Source: Candidatus Zhuqueibacterota bacterium (GTDB taxonomy: Bacteria; Zhuqueibacterota; Zhuqueibacteria; Zhuqueibacterales; Geothermadaptataceae). Taken from it: a DNA stretch of 64,000 nucleotides. How positions within the stretch are numbered: the first letter of the stretch is position 1; every line of letters starts with the position of its first letter. The stretch spans positions 17,518-81,517 of the forward strand of contig JAUZRQ010000111.1 of the NCBI GenBank assembly GCA_030950365.1. Direction: 5' to 3'. Shown here piece by piece: positions 1-10,317 of this stretch. Position numbers and translations under genes: made by a program. Below the pieces are notes generated by a model. It had not been told where the DNA came from. It saw only the letters and a program-made list of their open reading frames with translations, and ran no database searches.

Positions 1-1436
1 ACACCGAAATCCTGCAGTACTTGCAGCGTATCAAGCAGGATGAGGCGACGCAAAGGGATTCTGGACCGGAATATTTGCGCGATTTCCTCAAGCGCCGCGA
101 GACGTTCGAGGGCGATCGCAGCACGCGAAGTTTCTTACTCAACATGGGGCCGTCGCATCCGGCCATGCACGGCGTCATTCACATCCTGCTAGAGCTGGAT
201 GGCGAGTACGTGCGCGCGGCGGACCTGGGCATCGGCTACCTGCACCGGGCGTTCGAGAAGGAGTGCGAGGTGGTGAAATGGGGCCAGGTGTTTCCATATA
301 CCGACCGGCTGAATTATGTTTCGCCACTGATCAACAACGTGGCCTATGCCATGGCGGTGGAAAAATTGTTGGGCATTGAAATCACCGAGCGCGCCAAATA
401 TATCCGCGTGATTATGTCCGAGTTGTCGCGCATCACCGACCATCTGACTTGCATTGCGGCCAACGCCATGGAGCTCGGCGCCATGACCGCGTTTCTGTAT
501 TTCATCGAGGCGCGCGAGGAACTGTACAACCTGATCGAAGAAATTACCGGCGCTCGGTTGACGATTTCGTACGTGCGCATCGGTGGCGTGAAAGCTGATT
601 TCACGCCCGACTTCCCGGAGCGGTGCACGTCGGCCATCAAGCTGGTGCGCGAAAAGCTCAAAGAAGTGCACAAGCTGCTGACGCGCAATCGCATTTTCTA
701 TGACCGCATGGTCGGCACCGGCGTGATCGACAAAGACACGGCGCTGCATTACGGTTTCACCGGGCCGGTCCTGCGTAGTACCGGGATTGATTTTGATGTA
801 CGGAAAGCCAATCCGTATCTGGTGTATGATGAGTTTGATTTTGATGTCCCTTATGGTGAAAAGGGCGATAATTATGACCGCTACTTGTGCCGCATGGAGG
901 AAATCGAGCAGAGCTGTCGCATCGTAGAGCAGGCGCTGGCCAAGTTGCCCGGCGGGCCGCTGAACGTCGATCACGAGGGCAAGATCATTCCGGCGCACGT
1001 GATGGCCGATTACGGTAAATTCGGCAAAACGCATGAGTTGCTGCAGATGGAGGCCGTCACCGATCCCACCCTCTCCGGCAGCAATGCCGAATTTTACCGC
1101 AAAATTTATCCCGATGCAAAAGCGGTGGTGTTGCCGCGTAAAGAAGTTACCTACAGCAGCATCGAAGGCATGATGAATCACTTCATGCTGGTGATGGAAG
1201 GTGTGGGCATCGCGCCGGAACCGGGTGAAGCGTATGCCGCGGTGGAAGGCGCCAATGGCGAACTGGGCTTCTTTGTGGTCAGCGATGGTAGCGACCATGC
1301 TTACCGCGTGCGTGTGCGGCCCCCGTGTTTTACGCTCATGTCCGGATTTCATAAAATGATCGAAGGCGATCAGATCGCCGACGTGATTGCGACTTTTGGG
1401 ACTATCAATATGATTGCAGGAGAATTGGATCGATGA
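1..1436 (+). CDS. nuoD: NADH-quinone oxidoreductase subunit D, copy 1 (5' end outside window)
   Basis: This is the 49-kDa subunit of complex I, which forms the quinone-binding pocket with NuoB. The family signature GPSHPAMHG, the segment YTDRLNYVSP carrying the quinone-site tyrosine, and the terminal GELDR are all present. The frame is open to the first base; the first possible start (TTG at 21) has no ribosome-binding site and about 40 residues precede the conserved core, so the true start, or a fused NuoC part, probably lies upstream. Compared with copy 2 (8315-9559), it has about 30 extra residues near residues 330-375 and a different signature (GPSHPAMHG instead of GPQHPSTHG), so the two are distinct lineages and not a recent duplication. 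The stop overlaps the nuoE start as ATGA. Confidence 0.95.
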   Translation, partial: TEILQYLQRIKQDEATQRDSGPEYLRDFLKRRETFEGDRSTRSFLLNMGPSHPAMHGVIHILLELDGEYVRAADLGIGYLHRAFEKECEVVKWGQVFPYTDRLNYVSPLINNVAYAMAVEKLLGIEITERAKYIRVIMSELSRITDHLTCIAANAMELGAMTAFLYFIEAREELYNLIEEITGARLTISYVRIGGVKADFTPDFPERCTSAIKLVREKLKEVHKLLTRNRIFYDRMVGTGVIDKDTALHYGFTGPVLRSTGIDFDVRKANPYLVYDEFDFDVPYGEKGDNYDRYLCRMEEIEQSCRIVEQALAKLPGGPLNVDHEGKIIPAHVMADYGKFGKTHELLQMEAVTDPTLSGSNAEFYRKIYPDAKAVVLPRKEVTYSSIEGMMNHFMLVMEGVGIAPEPGEAYAAVEGANGELGFFVVSDGSDHAYRVRVRPPCFTLMSGFHKMIEGDQIADVIATFGTINMIAGELDR

Positions 1437-1906
1437 GCTTCCAATTATCGGACGAATCCAAAAAGCAGATTGAAGCGATTTTTAAACGATATCCTCATAA
1501 ACGGGCGGCCACTTTGCCGATTTTGCATGTGATTCAGAAGGAGCACGGCTACATTCCGGAAGAAGCGGAGCCGTTTGTGGCCGAACTGGTGGAAGAGCCG
1601 CCGGTGAAAATCCGCGAAGTGATTCTGTTTTACACCATGTTTCAGACCAAACCGATTGGCAAATATCATTTTCAGGTCTGTCACACGGTGTCGTGCTGGC
1701 TTCGCGGAGCGAAAGAGATCATCGAGCATCTGGAAAACCGGTTGAATATCAAGAGTGGCGAAACGTCGGATGATCAGAAATTCACCATCACCGAGGTGGA
1801 GTGTCTGGGCGCATGCGAAATCGCTCCCATGATGCAGCTCAACGATGATTACATCGGTCCGTTGACGCGCGAAAAAATCGACGAAATTCTGGAAAAACTG
1901 CAATAG
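1433..1906 (+). CDS. nuoE: NADH-quinone oxidoreductase subunit E (24-kDa, [2Fe-2S])
   Basis: This is a peripheral-arm subunit of the NADH-oxidising N-module; its [2Fe-2S] cluster (N1a) accepts electrons near the FMN. The four ligands are visible as C83-x4-C88 and C124-x3-C128, with the canonical spacing. At 157 residues the length is normal. The ATG overlaps the nuoD stop, and AGGAGA sits about 10 bases upstream. Only 14 bases separate it from nuoF, so the genes are surely co-transcribed. Confidence 0.97.
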   Translation: MSFQLSDESKKQIEAIFKRYPHKRAATLPILHVIQKEHGYIPEEAEPFVAELVEEPPVKIREVILFYTMFQTKPIGKYHFQVCHTVSCWLRGAKEIIEHLENRLNIKSGETSDDQKFTITEVECLGACEIAPMMQLNDDYIGPLTREKIDEILEKLQ

Positions 1907-1920
1907 AAGAGAAGGAAGAG

Positions 1921-3213
<1,293 letters not shown>

Positions 3214-3223
3214 GGATAGAGCG

Positions 3224-4882
3224 ATGCCAACCATTACCATAGATGGAAAACAACTGACTGTTGACGAGGGCAAGACCGTCATTCAGGCGGCCGAAGAAGC
3301 CGGCATTTACATTCCGCGCTACTGCTATCATCCCGGCTTGCGGATCGTTGGCCAGTGCCGAATCTGTCTGGTTGAAATTGAAAAGATGCCCAAATTGCAA
3401 GTGGCCTGCTACACCCGGGTGCAGGACGGAATGGTGGTGCATGTGAATTCCGAAAAAGCCAAACGCGCCCGCCAGCAAGTGCTGGAATTCCTGCTGGTGA
3501 ACCATCCTATCGACTGTCCGGTGTGCGATCAGGCGGGGGAGTGCTATTTGCAGGAATATTACATGCAGTTCGGTCTGTACGACCCAAAGATGGTCGAGGA
3601 CAAGAACAAAAAGCACAAAGCGGTGCCGGTAGGGCCGCATGTGGTCCTCGATTCCGAGCGCTGCATTTTGTGCACTCGCTGTGTGCGCTTTTGCGATGAA
3701 ATCAGCAAGACGTCCGAGCTGGGCGTGTTCCACCGCGGCGATCACGCCGAGCTGCTGCCGTATCCGGGCCGCACGCTGGATAATCCGTACTCGGCCAATG
3801 TGGTAGATATCTGCCCGGTGGGCGCGCTGACCGAACGCGATTTCCGTTTCAAAGTACGGGTGTGGTATCTGGACGAGACCAAGTCGGTGTGTCCCGGCTG
3901 CGCCACCGGCTGCAATATCGAAATCCATACCAGTAAGGCGCGGCCGTATAAAAATGAGGGCCGGCGCATTGCCCGACTGAAGCCTCGCTACAATCCGGAT
4001 GTCAACGATTACTGGATTTGCGACTACGGCCGCTACGGCTTCCTGTTTGTAGATGACGATTCGCGCATCGAGCAGCCGCTGGTAAAACAGAACGGTGAGT
4101 TCCAGGAGCTGAGCTGGGACGACGCGCTGCAAATGGTTTCTGGGGTCATCAACACTGCTCTGGAAAACGGCAAAGCGGTGCGCATCCTGGGTAGCGCGCA
4201 GATGACCAACGAAGACCTGTACGCGCTGAAGCGGTTCGGCAACGAAGTGCTGGAAACGCACGACATCCCGGTGACCGTGAAGCCGCTGGAAAAACCGTAC
4301 AGTGACGATTTTCTGATCCGTGAAGACAAAAATCCCAACACCCGCGGCGCTGCGCTGCTGGGCTTTGATACCGAACCTGCGGCAACCGAAAAGCTGCTCA
4401 CAGCCTGCCGCAACGGCGAGGTGTACACGTTGATCATTTTCCATCACGATTTGTTCAAAGGTTTTGCCGAAGATGAAGTGAAAGCCGCGCTCGACAAGGT
4501 GGATTCGGTGATATTCGTGGGCAGCAACTTGAATCCCACAGCGGAGTTGGCCTCATACGTCCTACCGTCCTGCACCTGGGCTGAGAAGGACGGCACGTTC
4601 ACCAATTACGCCGGCCGGGTGCAAAAAATTAACGAGGCCATCGAGCCGCTAGAAGGTAGCCTGCCCGAATGGAAAATCCTGCGGCGGCTGGCCAGGCAGT
4701 TTGATCATACCTTTGCTTATTTCGAAGCGGAGGATGTGTTTCGCGATATCGTCAAAAAAGTTCCGGCCTTCACCGGCATGTCGTATCGCGCCCTCGGCGA
4801 TCGAGGGATGCTGGTGAGCGAAAACGGCCGCTCCGTACAACAGGCGGAAGTGAAAGAAGAGCTGACCGTGGTGAGCAAATAG
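3224..4882 (+). CDS. nuoG: NADH-quinone oxidoreductase subunit G, compact form
   Basis: This iron-sulfur subunit wires the N-module to the Q-module. The N-terminus carries a [2Fe-2S] site (C34, C45, C48, C62), the His-containing [4Fe-4S] site (H94, C98, C101, C107), a second [4Fe-4S] site (C147, C150, C153, C197) and the off-pathway N7-type site (C223, C226, C230, C266). The molybdopterin-oxidoreductase-like remainder is only about 280 residues, giving 552 in total against roughly 700-900 in well-known homologues. The middle of that domain appears to be missing, while its C-terminal part (the GTFTNYAGRVQ region) is kept. All electron-transfer ligands are intact, so a working subunit is expected. 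Confidence 0.95.
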   Translation: MPTITIDGKQLTVDEGKTVIQAAEEAGIYIPRYCYHPGLRIVGQCRICLVEIEKMPKLQVACYTRVQDGMVVHVNSEKAKRARQQVLEFLLVNHPIDCPVCDQAGECYLQEYYMQFGLYDPKMVEDKNKKHKAVPVGPHVVLDSERCILCTRCVRFCDEISKTSELGVFHRGDHAELLPYPGRTLDNPYSANVVDICPVGALTERDFRFKVRVWYLDETKSVCPGCATGCNIEIHTSKARPYKNEGRRIARLKPRYNPDVNDYWICDYGRYGFLFVDDDSRIEQPLVKQNGEFQELSWDDALQMVSGVINTALENGKAVRILGSAQMTNEDLYALKRFGNEVLETHDIPVTVKPLEKPYSDDFLIREDKNPNTRGAALLGFDTEPAATEKLLTACRNGEVYTLIIFHHDLFKGFAEDEVKAALDKVDSVIFVGSNLNPTAELASYVLPSCTWAEKDGTFTNYAGRVQKINEAIEPLEGSLPEWKILRRLARQFDHTFAYFEAEDVFRDIVKKVPAFTGMSYRALGDRGMLVSENGRSVQQAEVKEELTVVSK

Positions 4883-4891
4883 AGGACCGAA

Positions 4892-5974
4892 ATGCAAGCA
4901 TTAGCTGAAGCTGCCGGAAAGTTTGTCTTTTTTATCGGATTGATCGTCTTGAACATCGCCGCCATCCTGACCTGGGTGGAGCGCAAACAAAGCGCCGTGA
5001 TGCAAGATCGGATTGGCGCCAACCGCGCTACCATTTTTGGCATCCGCATGCTGGGTATGTTTCACATGCTGGCGGATATGCTTAAGCTGTTCACCAAAGA
5101 ATTTTTTATCCCAATGGGCGCGCGCCGGTTTGTTTATTTGCTGGCGCCGATGATTTCCCTGCTGTTTGCGCTGGTGGGGTTCGCTGCGATCCCATTTGGC
5201 GATACGCTGATCCTGGGCGGCCGCGAAATCCCGCTGCAAATCGCCAATGTCAACATTGGGATTTTGTACATCTTTGCCGTGCTGGGCATGGCGGTGTACG
5301 GCGTGGTGCTTGGCGCCTGGGCCTCTAATAATAACTACGCGCTACTGGGCGGACTGCGCGCCAGCGCGCAGATGCTGTCCTACGAAGTGGCCATCGGCGT
5401 TTCGCTGGTCGGTGTGATCATGGTGTATCAAACCGTGGATCTGATGGAGATCGCTCGCGCCCAGGGACAGTTGCTCTGGGGCTGGCTTCCCCAATGGGGC
5501 ATTTTATTGCAACCGTTGGGTTTTTTGATTTTTATGACCGCCGGTATCGCCGAAACCAAGCGCATCCCGTTCGATGCGCCGGAAGGCGAAAGCGAAATCG
5601 TTGGCTACTTCATCGAGTATTCGGGTATGGGATTCGGCATGTATTTTCTCACCGATTTCCTGGAGACCATCCTGATCGCCAGTTTAACGGTAACGTTTTT
5701 CCTGGGCGGTTTTCAGGTTCCGTATCTGTACGCCGACGGTTTTCATTTTCCATGGGGGCAGGCGATCCTGCTGCCCAATATCGCTGTGGCGGCATTGCAG
5801 TTCCTGTCATTTCTGATCAAGCTCATCGTGCTTTTATTCATCATGATGGCCATCCGCTGGACATTGCCGCGGTTCCGTTATGATCAAATTATGCATCTTG
5901 GCTGGAAAATCTTGTTGCCCGCATCGCTCATCAATATATTGATCACGGCAGTGGTTCTTACAATCATTGGATAG
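4892..5974 (+). CDS. nuoH: NADH-quinone oxidoreductase subunit H (membrane)
   Basis: This hydrophobic membrane subunit docks the peripheral arm onto the membrane arm and lines the quinone chamber. It has about eight transmembrane stretches and typical loop motifs: ERKQSAVMQDRIGANRA near residue 30 and the cytosolic loop ETKRIPFDAPEGESEIV with its conserved acidic residues. Length is 360 residues. An AGAGGA ribosome-binding site precedes the ATG. It is the only integral-membrane complex I subunit in this window; NuoA, J, K, L, M and N are not here. Confidence 0.97.
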   Translation: MQALAEAAGKFVFFIGLIVLNIAAILTWVERKQSAVMQDRIGANRATIFGIRMLGMFHMLADMLKLFTKEFFIPMGARRFVYLLAPMISLLFALVGFAAIPFGDTLILGGREIPLQIANVNIGILYIFAVLGMAVYGVVLGAWASNNNYALLGGLRASAQMLSYEVAIGVSLVGVIMVYQTVDLMEIARAQGQLLWGWLPQWGILLQPLGFLIFMTAGIAETKRIPFDAPEGESEIVGYFIEYSGMGFGMYFLTDFLETILIASLTVTFFLGGFQVPYLYADGFHFPWGQAILLPNIAVAALQFLSFLIKLIVLLFIMMAIRWTLPRFRYDQIMHLGWKILLPASLINILITAVVLTIIG

Positions 5975-5985
5975 GATCGAGGGCT

Positions 5986-6552
5986 ATGAACGTACACGAT
6001 AAATATAAACCGCTTAGCTGGTGGGATAAGACATACATTCCGTTGGTCATCGATGGCCTGGCGGTGACATTGCGGCATTTTTTCCGCAATATCCGGCTGC
6101 ACATCTTGAACGTGATCGGCATCAAAACTAAAGAGCGCGGCGCAGTGACCTACCAGTATCCGGAAGAGATGCGTCCGCTGTGGCCGCGCACGCGGACATT
6201 GCACCGGCTGATGCGGCGCGAAGATGGCTCACCGCGCTGCGTGGCCTGCATGATGTGCGAAACCGCCTGTCCTGCGCGGTGTATTTATATTGTAGCCGAA
6301 GAACGTCCTGAAGTACAGATCGAAAAGCAGCCCAAAATTTTTAATATCGATCTTGGCAAATGCGTATTTTGTGGTTATTGCGTGGAAGCCTGTCCAGAAG
6401 ACGCCATTCGTATGGATACCGGCATCATCGACATTGCCTCATACACCCGCAATGGAATGCTATTGACAAAGGAACAGTTGCTCAACATCGAACCAAAAGT
6501 GGAAAACTATGTATCCCGTCCTGATTTGATGGAAGGCCAGCCAATTTATTAA
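5986..6552 (+). CDS. nuoI: NADH-quinone oxidoreductase subunit I, copy 1 (2x[4Fe-4S])
   Basis: This ferredoxin-like subunit carries clusters N6a and N6b. Two CxxCxxCxxxC motifs are present: C85, C88, C91, C95 and C126, C129, C132, C136. An N-terminal amphipathic region of about 45 residues would lie on the membrane, as in homologues. GAGGG lies just before the ATG. It follows nuoH by 11 bases. A second, clearly different NuoI is encoded at 7730-8290. Confidence 0.96.
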   Translation: MNVHDKYKPLSWWDKTYIPLVIDGLAVTLRHFFRNIRLHILNVIGIKTKERGAVTYQYPEEMRPLWPRTRTLHRLMRREDGSPRCVACMMCETACPARCIYIVAEERPEVQIEKQPKIFNIDLGKCVFCGYCVEACPEDAIRMDTGIIDIASYTRNGMLLTKEQLLNIEPKVENYVSRPDLMEGQPIY

Positions 6553-6591
6553 TGAACGGATTTCAAATGACCATCTGGTAGGAGGATTGCC

Positions 6592-7134
6592 ATGGCTGAT
6601 TCGATTCAGCCGTATTTGCCGGAAGAAATCAAAGCCATCTACGAAGGGCGTTACGGGGATAACGTGATCATCACCTCCGTCGATAAAATTCTGAACTGGG
6701 CGAAGTTGTCGTCGCTGTGGCCGATGACGTTCGGTCTGGCCTGTTGCGCTATTGAAATGATGGCTGCTTCGGCGTCACGGTTCGACATCGACCGGTTTGG
6801 CGCTGGCGTGTTCCGGCCCAGTCCGCGGCAAAGTGATCTGATGATCGTGGCCGGGACGGTCACCATGAAAATGGCTGACCGAATCAAAGTGCTATACGAC
6901 CAGATGCCGGAGCCGAAATACGTGATTGCCATGGGAAGTTGTGCCACCTGTGGCGGCCCATACTGGAAGCACGGTTATCATGTGCTGAAAGGGGTGGACC
7001 AGATCGTGCCGGTGGATGTGTATGTGCCCGGCTGTCCGCCCAGACCCGAAGCCCTTCTGGATGGCCTGCTCAAACTGCAGCAGAAGATCCGCAGGGAAAG
7101 TCACATCCGCAGAAAATTTGAGGCGAGCGTATGA
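6592..7134 (+). CDS. nuoB: NADH-quinone oxidoreductase subunit B (N2 cluster)
   Basis: This subunit holds cluster N2, the direct electron donor to quinone. The tandem cysteines C51-C52 and the separate C117 and C148 (VPGCPPRPE) are all present. Length is 180 residues. It starts the second gene set after a 39-base spacer and has a very strong ribosome-binding site (GGTAGGAGG), as expected for the first gene of a separately translated block. Its stop overlaps the nuoC start (ATGA). Confidence 0.97.
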   Translation: MADSIQPYLPEEIKAIYEGRYGDNVIITSVDKILNWAKLSSLWPMTFGLACCAIEMMAASASRFDIDRFGAGVFRPSPRQSDLMIVAGTVTMKMADRIKVLYDQMPEPKYVIAMGSCATCGGPYWKHGYHVLKGVDQIVPVDVYVPGCPPRPEALLDGLLKLQQKIRRESHIRRKFEASV

Positions 7135-7733
7135 CCCCGCAAGATATTGCAGACAAGGTACAAAAGCAATTCGGTGACGCGGTGCTGGAATTCGATGCCG
7201 AAGCCCTCGATCCTGTGATCAAAGTCAACCCCGAGGCCTGGTTCGATATTTGCGAGTTTTTGAAGACCGATGCCGATCTGGAATTCGACAATCTGGTTTG
7301 CCTGAGCGGCTTTGATTATGGCGCGGGCAAAGAGCTGGGCATCATCATTCATTTGTATTCGTTCCCCAAACGGCACAGCATCGCGGTGAAGGCCGATCTG
7401 CCGCGAGAGAATCCGCGCATCCGCAGCATCGAATCGCTATGGCGCACGGCAGACTGGCATGAGCGCGAGGTGTTCGATCTGTACGGTGTGGTGTTTGACG
7501 GCCATCCGGATTTGCGGCGCATTCTGTGCCCCGACGACTGGGAAGGCTATCCGCTGCGCAAAGATTACGAGGTGCAGGAATTTTACCACGGCATCCGGGT
7601 GCCGTACAAAGAAGATTGGGAGGAGTTCGATACATTTCTGAAAAATCCCCGGCGCGGCCATTTTGTGTTTCAATTCGAACGGACCCTGCCGGCTAACGGA
7701 AATGCGAAACCCAAAGAAAAGCCATCGCCATGA
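7131..7733 (+). CDS. nuoC: NADH-quinone oxidoreductase subunit C (30-kDa)
   Basis: This peripheral-arm subunit has no cofactor and braces NuoD. The family signature is plain: [20 protein letters not shown], then LRRIL and GYPLRKDYE. Length is 200 residues with a Lys/Pro-rich tail. It is separate from NuoD here, unlike the NuoCD fusion of enterobacteria. Both ends overlap neighbours by four bases (ATGA), indicating translational coupling within nuoB-C-I-D. Confidence 0.97.
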   Translation: MTPQDIADKVQKQFGDAVLEFDAEALDPVIKVNPEAWFDICEFLKTDADLEFDNLVCLSGFDYGAGKELGIIIHLYSFPKRHSIAVKADLPRENPRIRSIESLWRTADWHEREVFDLYGVVFDGHPDLRRILCPDDWEGYPLRKDYEVQEFYHGIRVPYKEDWEEFDTFLKNPRRGHFVFQFERTLPANGNAKPKEKPSP

Positions 7734-8290
7734 GAACTTATTTCCGAAACGTCTATCGCAGCCTGATCACCATCCTCATCGGGATGCGGCAAACCTGGCG
7801 ACATCTGTTCACCCCATCGGTGACCCTGCAGTATCCCCATGAAAAATGGGATCTGCCGGTCGGTACTCGGCAGCAGCTTTTCGTGAATATCGATGATTGT
7901 ATTGGCTGCTATAAATGTGCCCGCATTTGCCCGGTGGATTGCATCTATATCGATACGGTCAAGGCCAAGCCGGATGAAGACCTCGGCAAAGCATCCACTG
8001 GCAATCCCATCCGGCAGCACGTGGTGCGTTTCGATATCGATATGTTCAAGTGCTGCTATTGCAACTTCTGCACCACGGTCTGCCCGACGGACTGCATTTA
8101 CATGACCGACAAATATGAGACTTCCGTTTACGATCGCAGCAACGGTATTTACCATTTTTCGAAATACGCCCCCGATTACGCCGCCAAATTGATCGTCGAT
8201 GAAAAAGAGGCGGAAGCGGCCAAAGCGGCGGCACGGGCTGCTGCCAAAGAGAAGGCCATGGCGGCGAAAAAGGCAAAAGTGGCTGAGTAA
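7730..8290 (+). CDS. nuoI: NADH-quinone oxidoreductase subunit I, copy 2 (2x[4Fe-4S])
   Basis: This second NuoI-type ferredoxin has C57, C60, C63, C67 and C108, C111, C114, C118. Between the two motifs is a loop of about 40 residues, longer than in copy 1. The C-terminus after residue 155 is an unusual Ala/Lys/Glu-rich helix-forming tail absent from copy 1. The N-terminal membrane-facing helix is retained. It sits between nuoC and nuoD, where many genomes place nuoD then nuoH. It resembles the NuoI/NdhI of 11-subunit complexes more than copy 1 does (impression from motif context, not a computed tree). Confidence 0.93.
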   Translation: MRTYFRNVYRSLITILIGMRQTWRHLFTPSVTLQYPHEKWDLPVGTRQQLFVNIDDCIGCYKCARICPVDCIYIDTVKAKPDEDLGKASTGNPIRQHVVRFDIDMFKCCYCNFCTTVCPTDCIYMTDKYETSVYDRSNGIYHFSKYAPDYAAKLIVDEKEAEAAKAAARAAAKEKAMAAKKAKVAE

Positions 8291-8314
8291 AATTGCACTG
8301 AACAGGAACCCACC

Positions 8315-9559
8315 ATGTTCAATAACATTTTTAAAAAGCAGCGCTATTACTTCGACAGCGAAGGCCTGCTGGTCGTCGATATGTCGCCGTCCAGTGCGGT
8401 GCATTATCAGGAGGCGGTGCAGGCGGCCACGCAAGATGCCGGCTTCTCCGGCGAAGATATGGTTATCAATTTTGGACCGCAGCACCCCAGCACGCACGGT
8501 GTGCTCCGGCTGGAGGTGGTGCTGGAAGGCGAGCTGGTAAAAAAAGTCACCCCGCATCTGGGCTATTTACACCGCAATTTCGAAAAGCATGCCGAATACA
8601 TTCCGTACAACGAAATCGTCCCCTATACCGACCGGCTGGATTATCTGGCCGCCATGAACATGAATCTGGGCTACGTGCTGGCGGTGGAAAAGCTCCTTGG
8701 CCTGACCGAGCTGCCGGAGCGCGTGGAATACATCCGGGTCATCTGCGCCGAGTTCAACCGCATTGCCAGCCACTTGATGGCCATCGGCACGTTCGGTCTG
8801 GATGCCGGCGCCATTACGCCCTTTCTTTGGGCATTCCGCGACCGTGAAAAAATCCTCGACCTGTTCGAGTGGCTCAGCGGCGCGCGCATGCTGTATAACT
8901 ACATCTGGGTCGGTGGCGTGGCTCGCGATCTTCCGGATGGCTGGGTGGAAAAAGCCAAAGAGTTTCTCGATTATTTCGAGCCGATGATGGTGGAGTTCAA
9001 CAACCTGTTGACCCACAATCACATTTTCATTGAGCGCACGGCGCATATCGGCATTCTGCCGGCGGACGTGGCCATCAATTACGCCGCCACCGGTCCGGTG
9101 TTGCGCGGCTCGGGCGTGAAATGGGATTTGCGACGCGACCAGCCGTATTCGATATACGACCGATTTGAATTCGATATTCCGGTGGGCGAGGGTATGTACG
9201 GGCCGGTCGGCTCGGCGTTCGATCGCTACTGGGTGCGAATCCGCGAGATTGAAGAGAGCGTTAAAATACTACGGCAGGCGCTGGATCAAATTCCGGAAGG
9301 CGATGTGTTCGAAGCGATTCCGCGCAAAATCCGACCGCCGGCCGGAAAGGAAGCGTATTTCCGCTCCGAGGCACCGCGTGGCGAAATCGGCTTCTACATC
9401 CGCTCCAACGGCTCGGACATTCCCGATCGTGTCAAATGCCGCTCGTCCTGCTTTGTCAACATCAGCCTGATCGATGAAATCAGCCGCGGCCAGCTCGTCG
9501 CGGATCTGGTCATCAACATCGGCAGCATCGACATCGTGCTGGGTGAAGTGGACCGGTGA
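8315..9559 (+). CDS. nuoD: NADH-quinone oxidoreductase subunit D, copy 2
   Basis: A complete second 49-kDa subunit of 414 residues. It has [20 protein letters not shown] and the terminal GEVDR, so the quinone-site histidine and tyrosine are kept. It begins with an extra segment of about 50 residues before the conserved core. AGGAACC lies upstream of the ATG. It is much closer to the widespread GPQHPSTHG type than copy 1. No further nuo gene follows; the next gene is unrelated. Confidence 0.96.
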   Translation: MFNNIFKKQRYYFDSEGLLVVDMSPSSAVHYQEAVQAATQDAGFSGEDMVINFGPQHPSTHGVLRLEVVLEGELVKKVTPHLGYLHRNFEKHAEYIPYNEIVPYTDRLDYLAAMNMNLGYVLAVEKLLGLTELPERVEYIRVICAEFNRIASHLMAIGTFGLDAGAITPFLWAFRDREKILDLFEWLSGARMLYNYIWVGGVARDLPDGWVEKAKEFLDYFEPMMVEFNNLLTHNHIFIERTAHIGILPADVAINYAATGPVLRGSGVKWDLRRDQPYSIYDRFEFDIPVGEGMYGPVGSAFDRYWVRIREIEESVKILRQALDQIPEGDVFEAIPRKIRPPAGKEAYFRSEAPRGEIGFYIRSNGSDIPDRVKCRSSCFVNISLIDEISRGQLVADLVINIGSIDIVLGEVDR

Positions 9560-9654
9560 ATGAATGCCCAAAGACAGAAATTTAGACTGAAATCGAAATC
9601 CGGGGGGCTCTTTGGCATGGTCGAATTCTGAAAAAGATACGCGAGTAGATACGG

Positions 9655-9881
9655 ATGATTTGCGAAATTTGTGGCAAAAAAGGCGCGCGGCTAAAACATG
9701 TGACCCGTTTTATGGTAAGGGTTATAATTTGCTGGTGCTTGAGAATATCCCCATGGTGAGTTGCCCGAATTGTGGAGAACGTTATTTCACCGCCGAAACG
9801 TTGCATGAAATTGAGAAAATTAAGACGCAGCAAAAGACGATCGCAAAAAAGCGTTCCATTCCGGGCGCTGATTTTGCATAA
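9655..9881 (+). pseudogene. YgiT-type zinc-finger protein (MqsA-like antitoxin family), frameshifted
   Basis: Reading from ATG 9655 gives MICEICGKKGARLKHVTRF, the N-terminal zinc knuckle of the YgiT/MqsA-type family. That frame then runs into nonsense and stops. Shifting back one base at the T run 9708-9711 continues as YGKGYNLLVLENIP and then VSCPNCGERYFTAETLHEIE, exactly the rest of the family, to the TAA at 9881. Both CxxC pairs are present once the frames are joined. One missing T (sequencing error or mutation) or -1 slippage would explain it. Family members normally follow a small DUF4258-type toxin; none is visible in the 95 bases upstream. Joined length is about 75 residues. Confidence 0.75.
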
Positions 9882-10317
9882 ACAATAACACCCACGGTCT
9901 CTTTAATTGGAAAAACTATTGCTTATTGAAAACTTGGTAGGATCCGCATGAATTGAAGAAAGGAACAATTATCTCCAACCGCAACGTACCAGCCAATCAA
10001 TTTCCGTCTCAGGACGGGGACGTATTCGTTCGAATAAAAATTCAACAACCCGGCTGGCTTATTTTGAGATTGAGTGCCAGTGCGTTTTTGCGTGATTCGA
10101 TATTGGAGTCTGTTCAAGTCAAGTTATTGCAAGTGAGTGAGTATCATTAATGCGGTTGGCCACAAAATGCAAAAATAGAATAATTCCTTGCTACTAAGGA
10201 ACCAATTCGTACGGACAATCCGCTCCGCGAGCTCTGCGCCTCTGCGAGATATTCTATTTTCTTGATGTTAATTAAATGATGAAAAGTATTTGGTATTAAT
10301 TTAAACAGGACAACTGT
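9882..10317. other. Intergenic region with no supported gene
   Basis: About 435 bases between the YgiT-type gene and the methyltransferase. A 65-codon frame at 9953-10150 begins only with TTG, lacks a ribosome-binding site and shows no family resemblance. A low-complexity stretch around 10220-10255 (clustered CTGCG/CTCTGCG) resembles the decayed boilerplate seen in other gaps. The last 50 bases are AT-rich and could carry the methyltransferase promoter, but no clear boxes are seen. Confidence 0.4.

Noticed and set aside
189..1352. Long minus-strand frame opposite nuoD
   Set aside because: It mirrors a well-conserved gene in high-GC codons; no start signal or domain. The same holds for frames opposite nuoF/nuoG, the hem genes and malQ.
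9953..10150. 65-codon frame after the YgiT-type gene
   Set aside because: Only a TTG start, no ribosome-binding site, no family resemblance.
10135..10155. TGGCC...TGC as a sigma-54 site
   Set aside because: The spacing between GG and GC is one base short of consensus.
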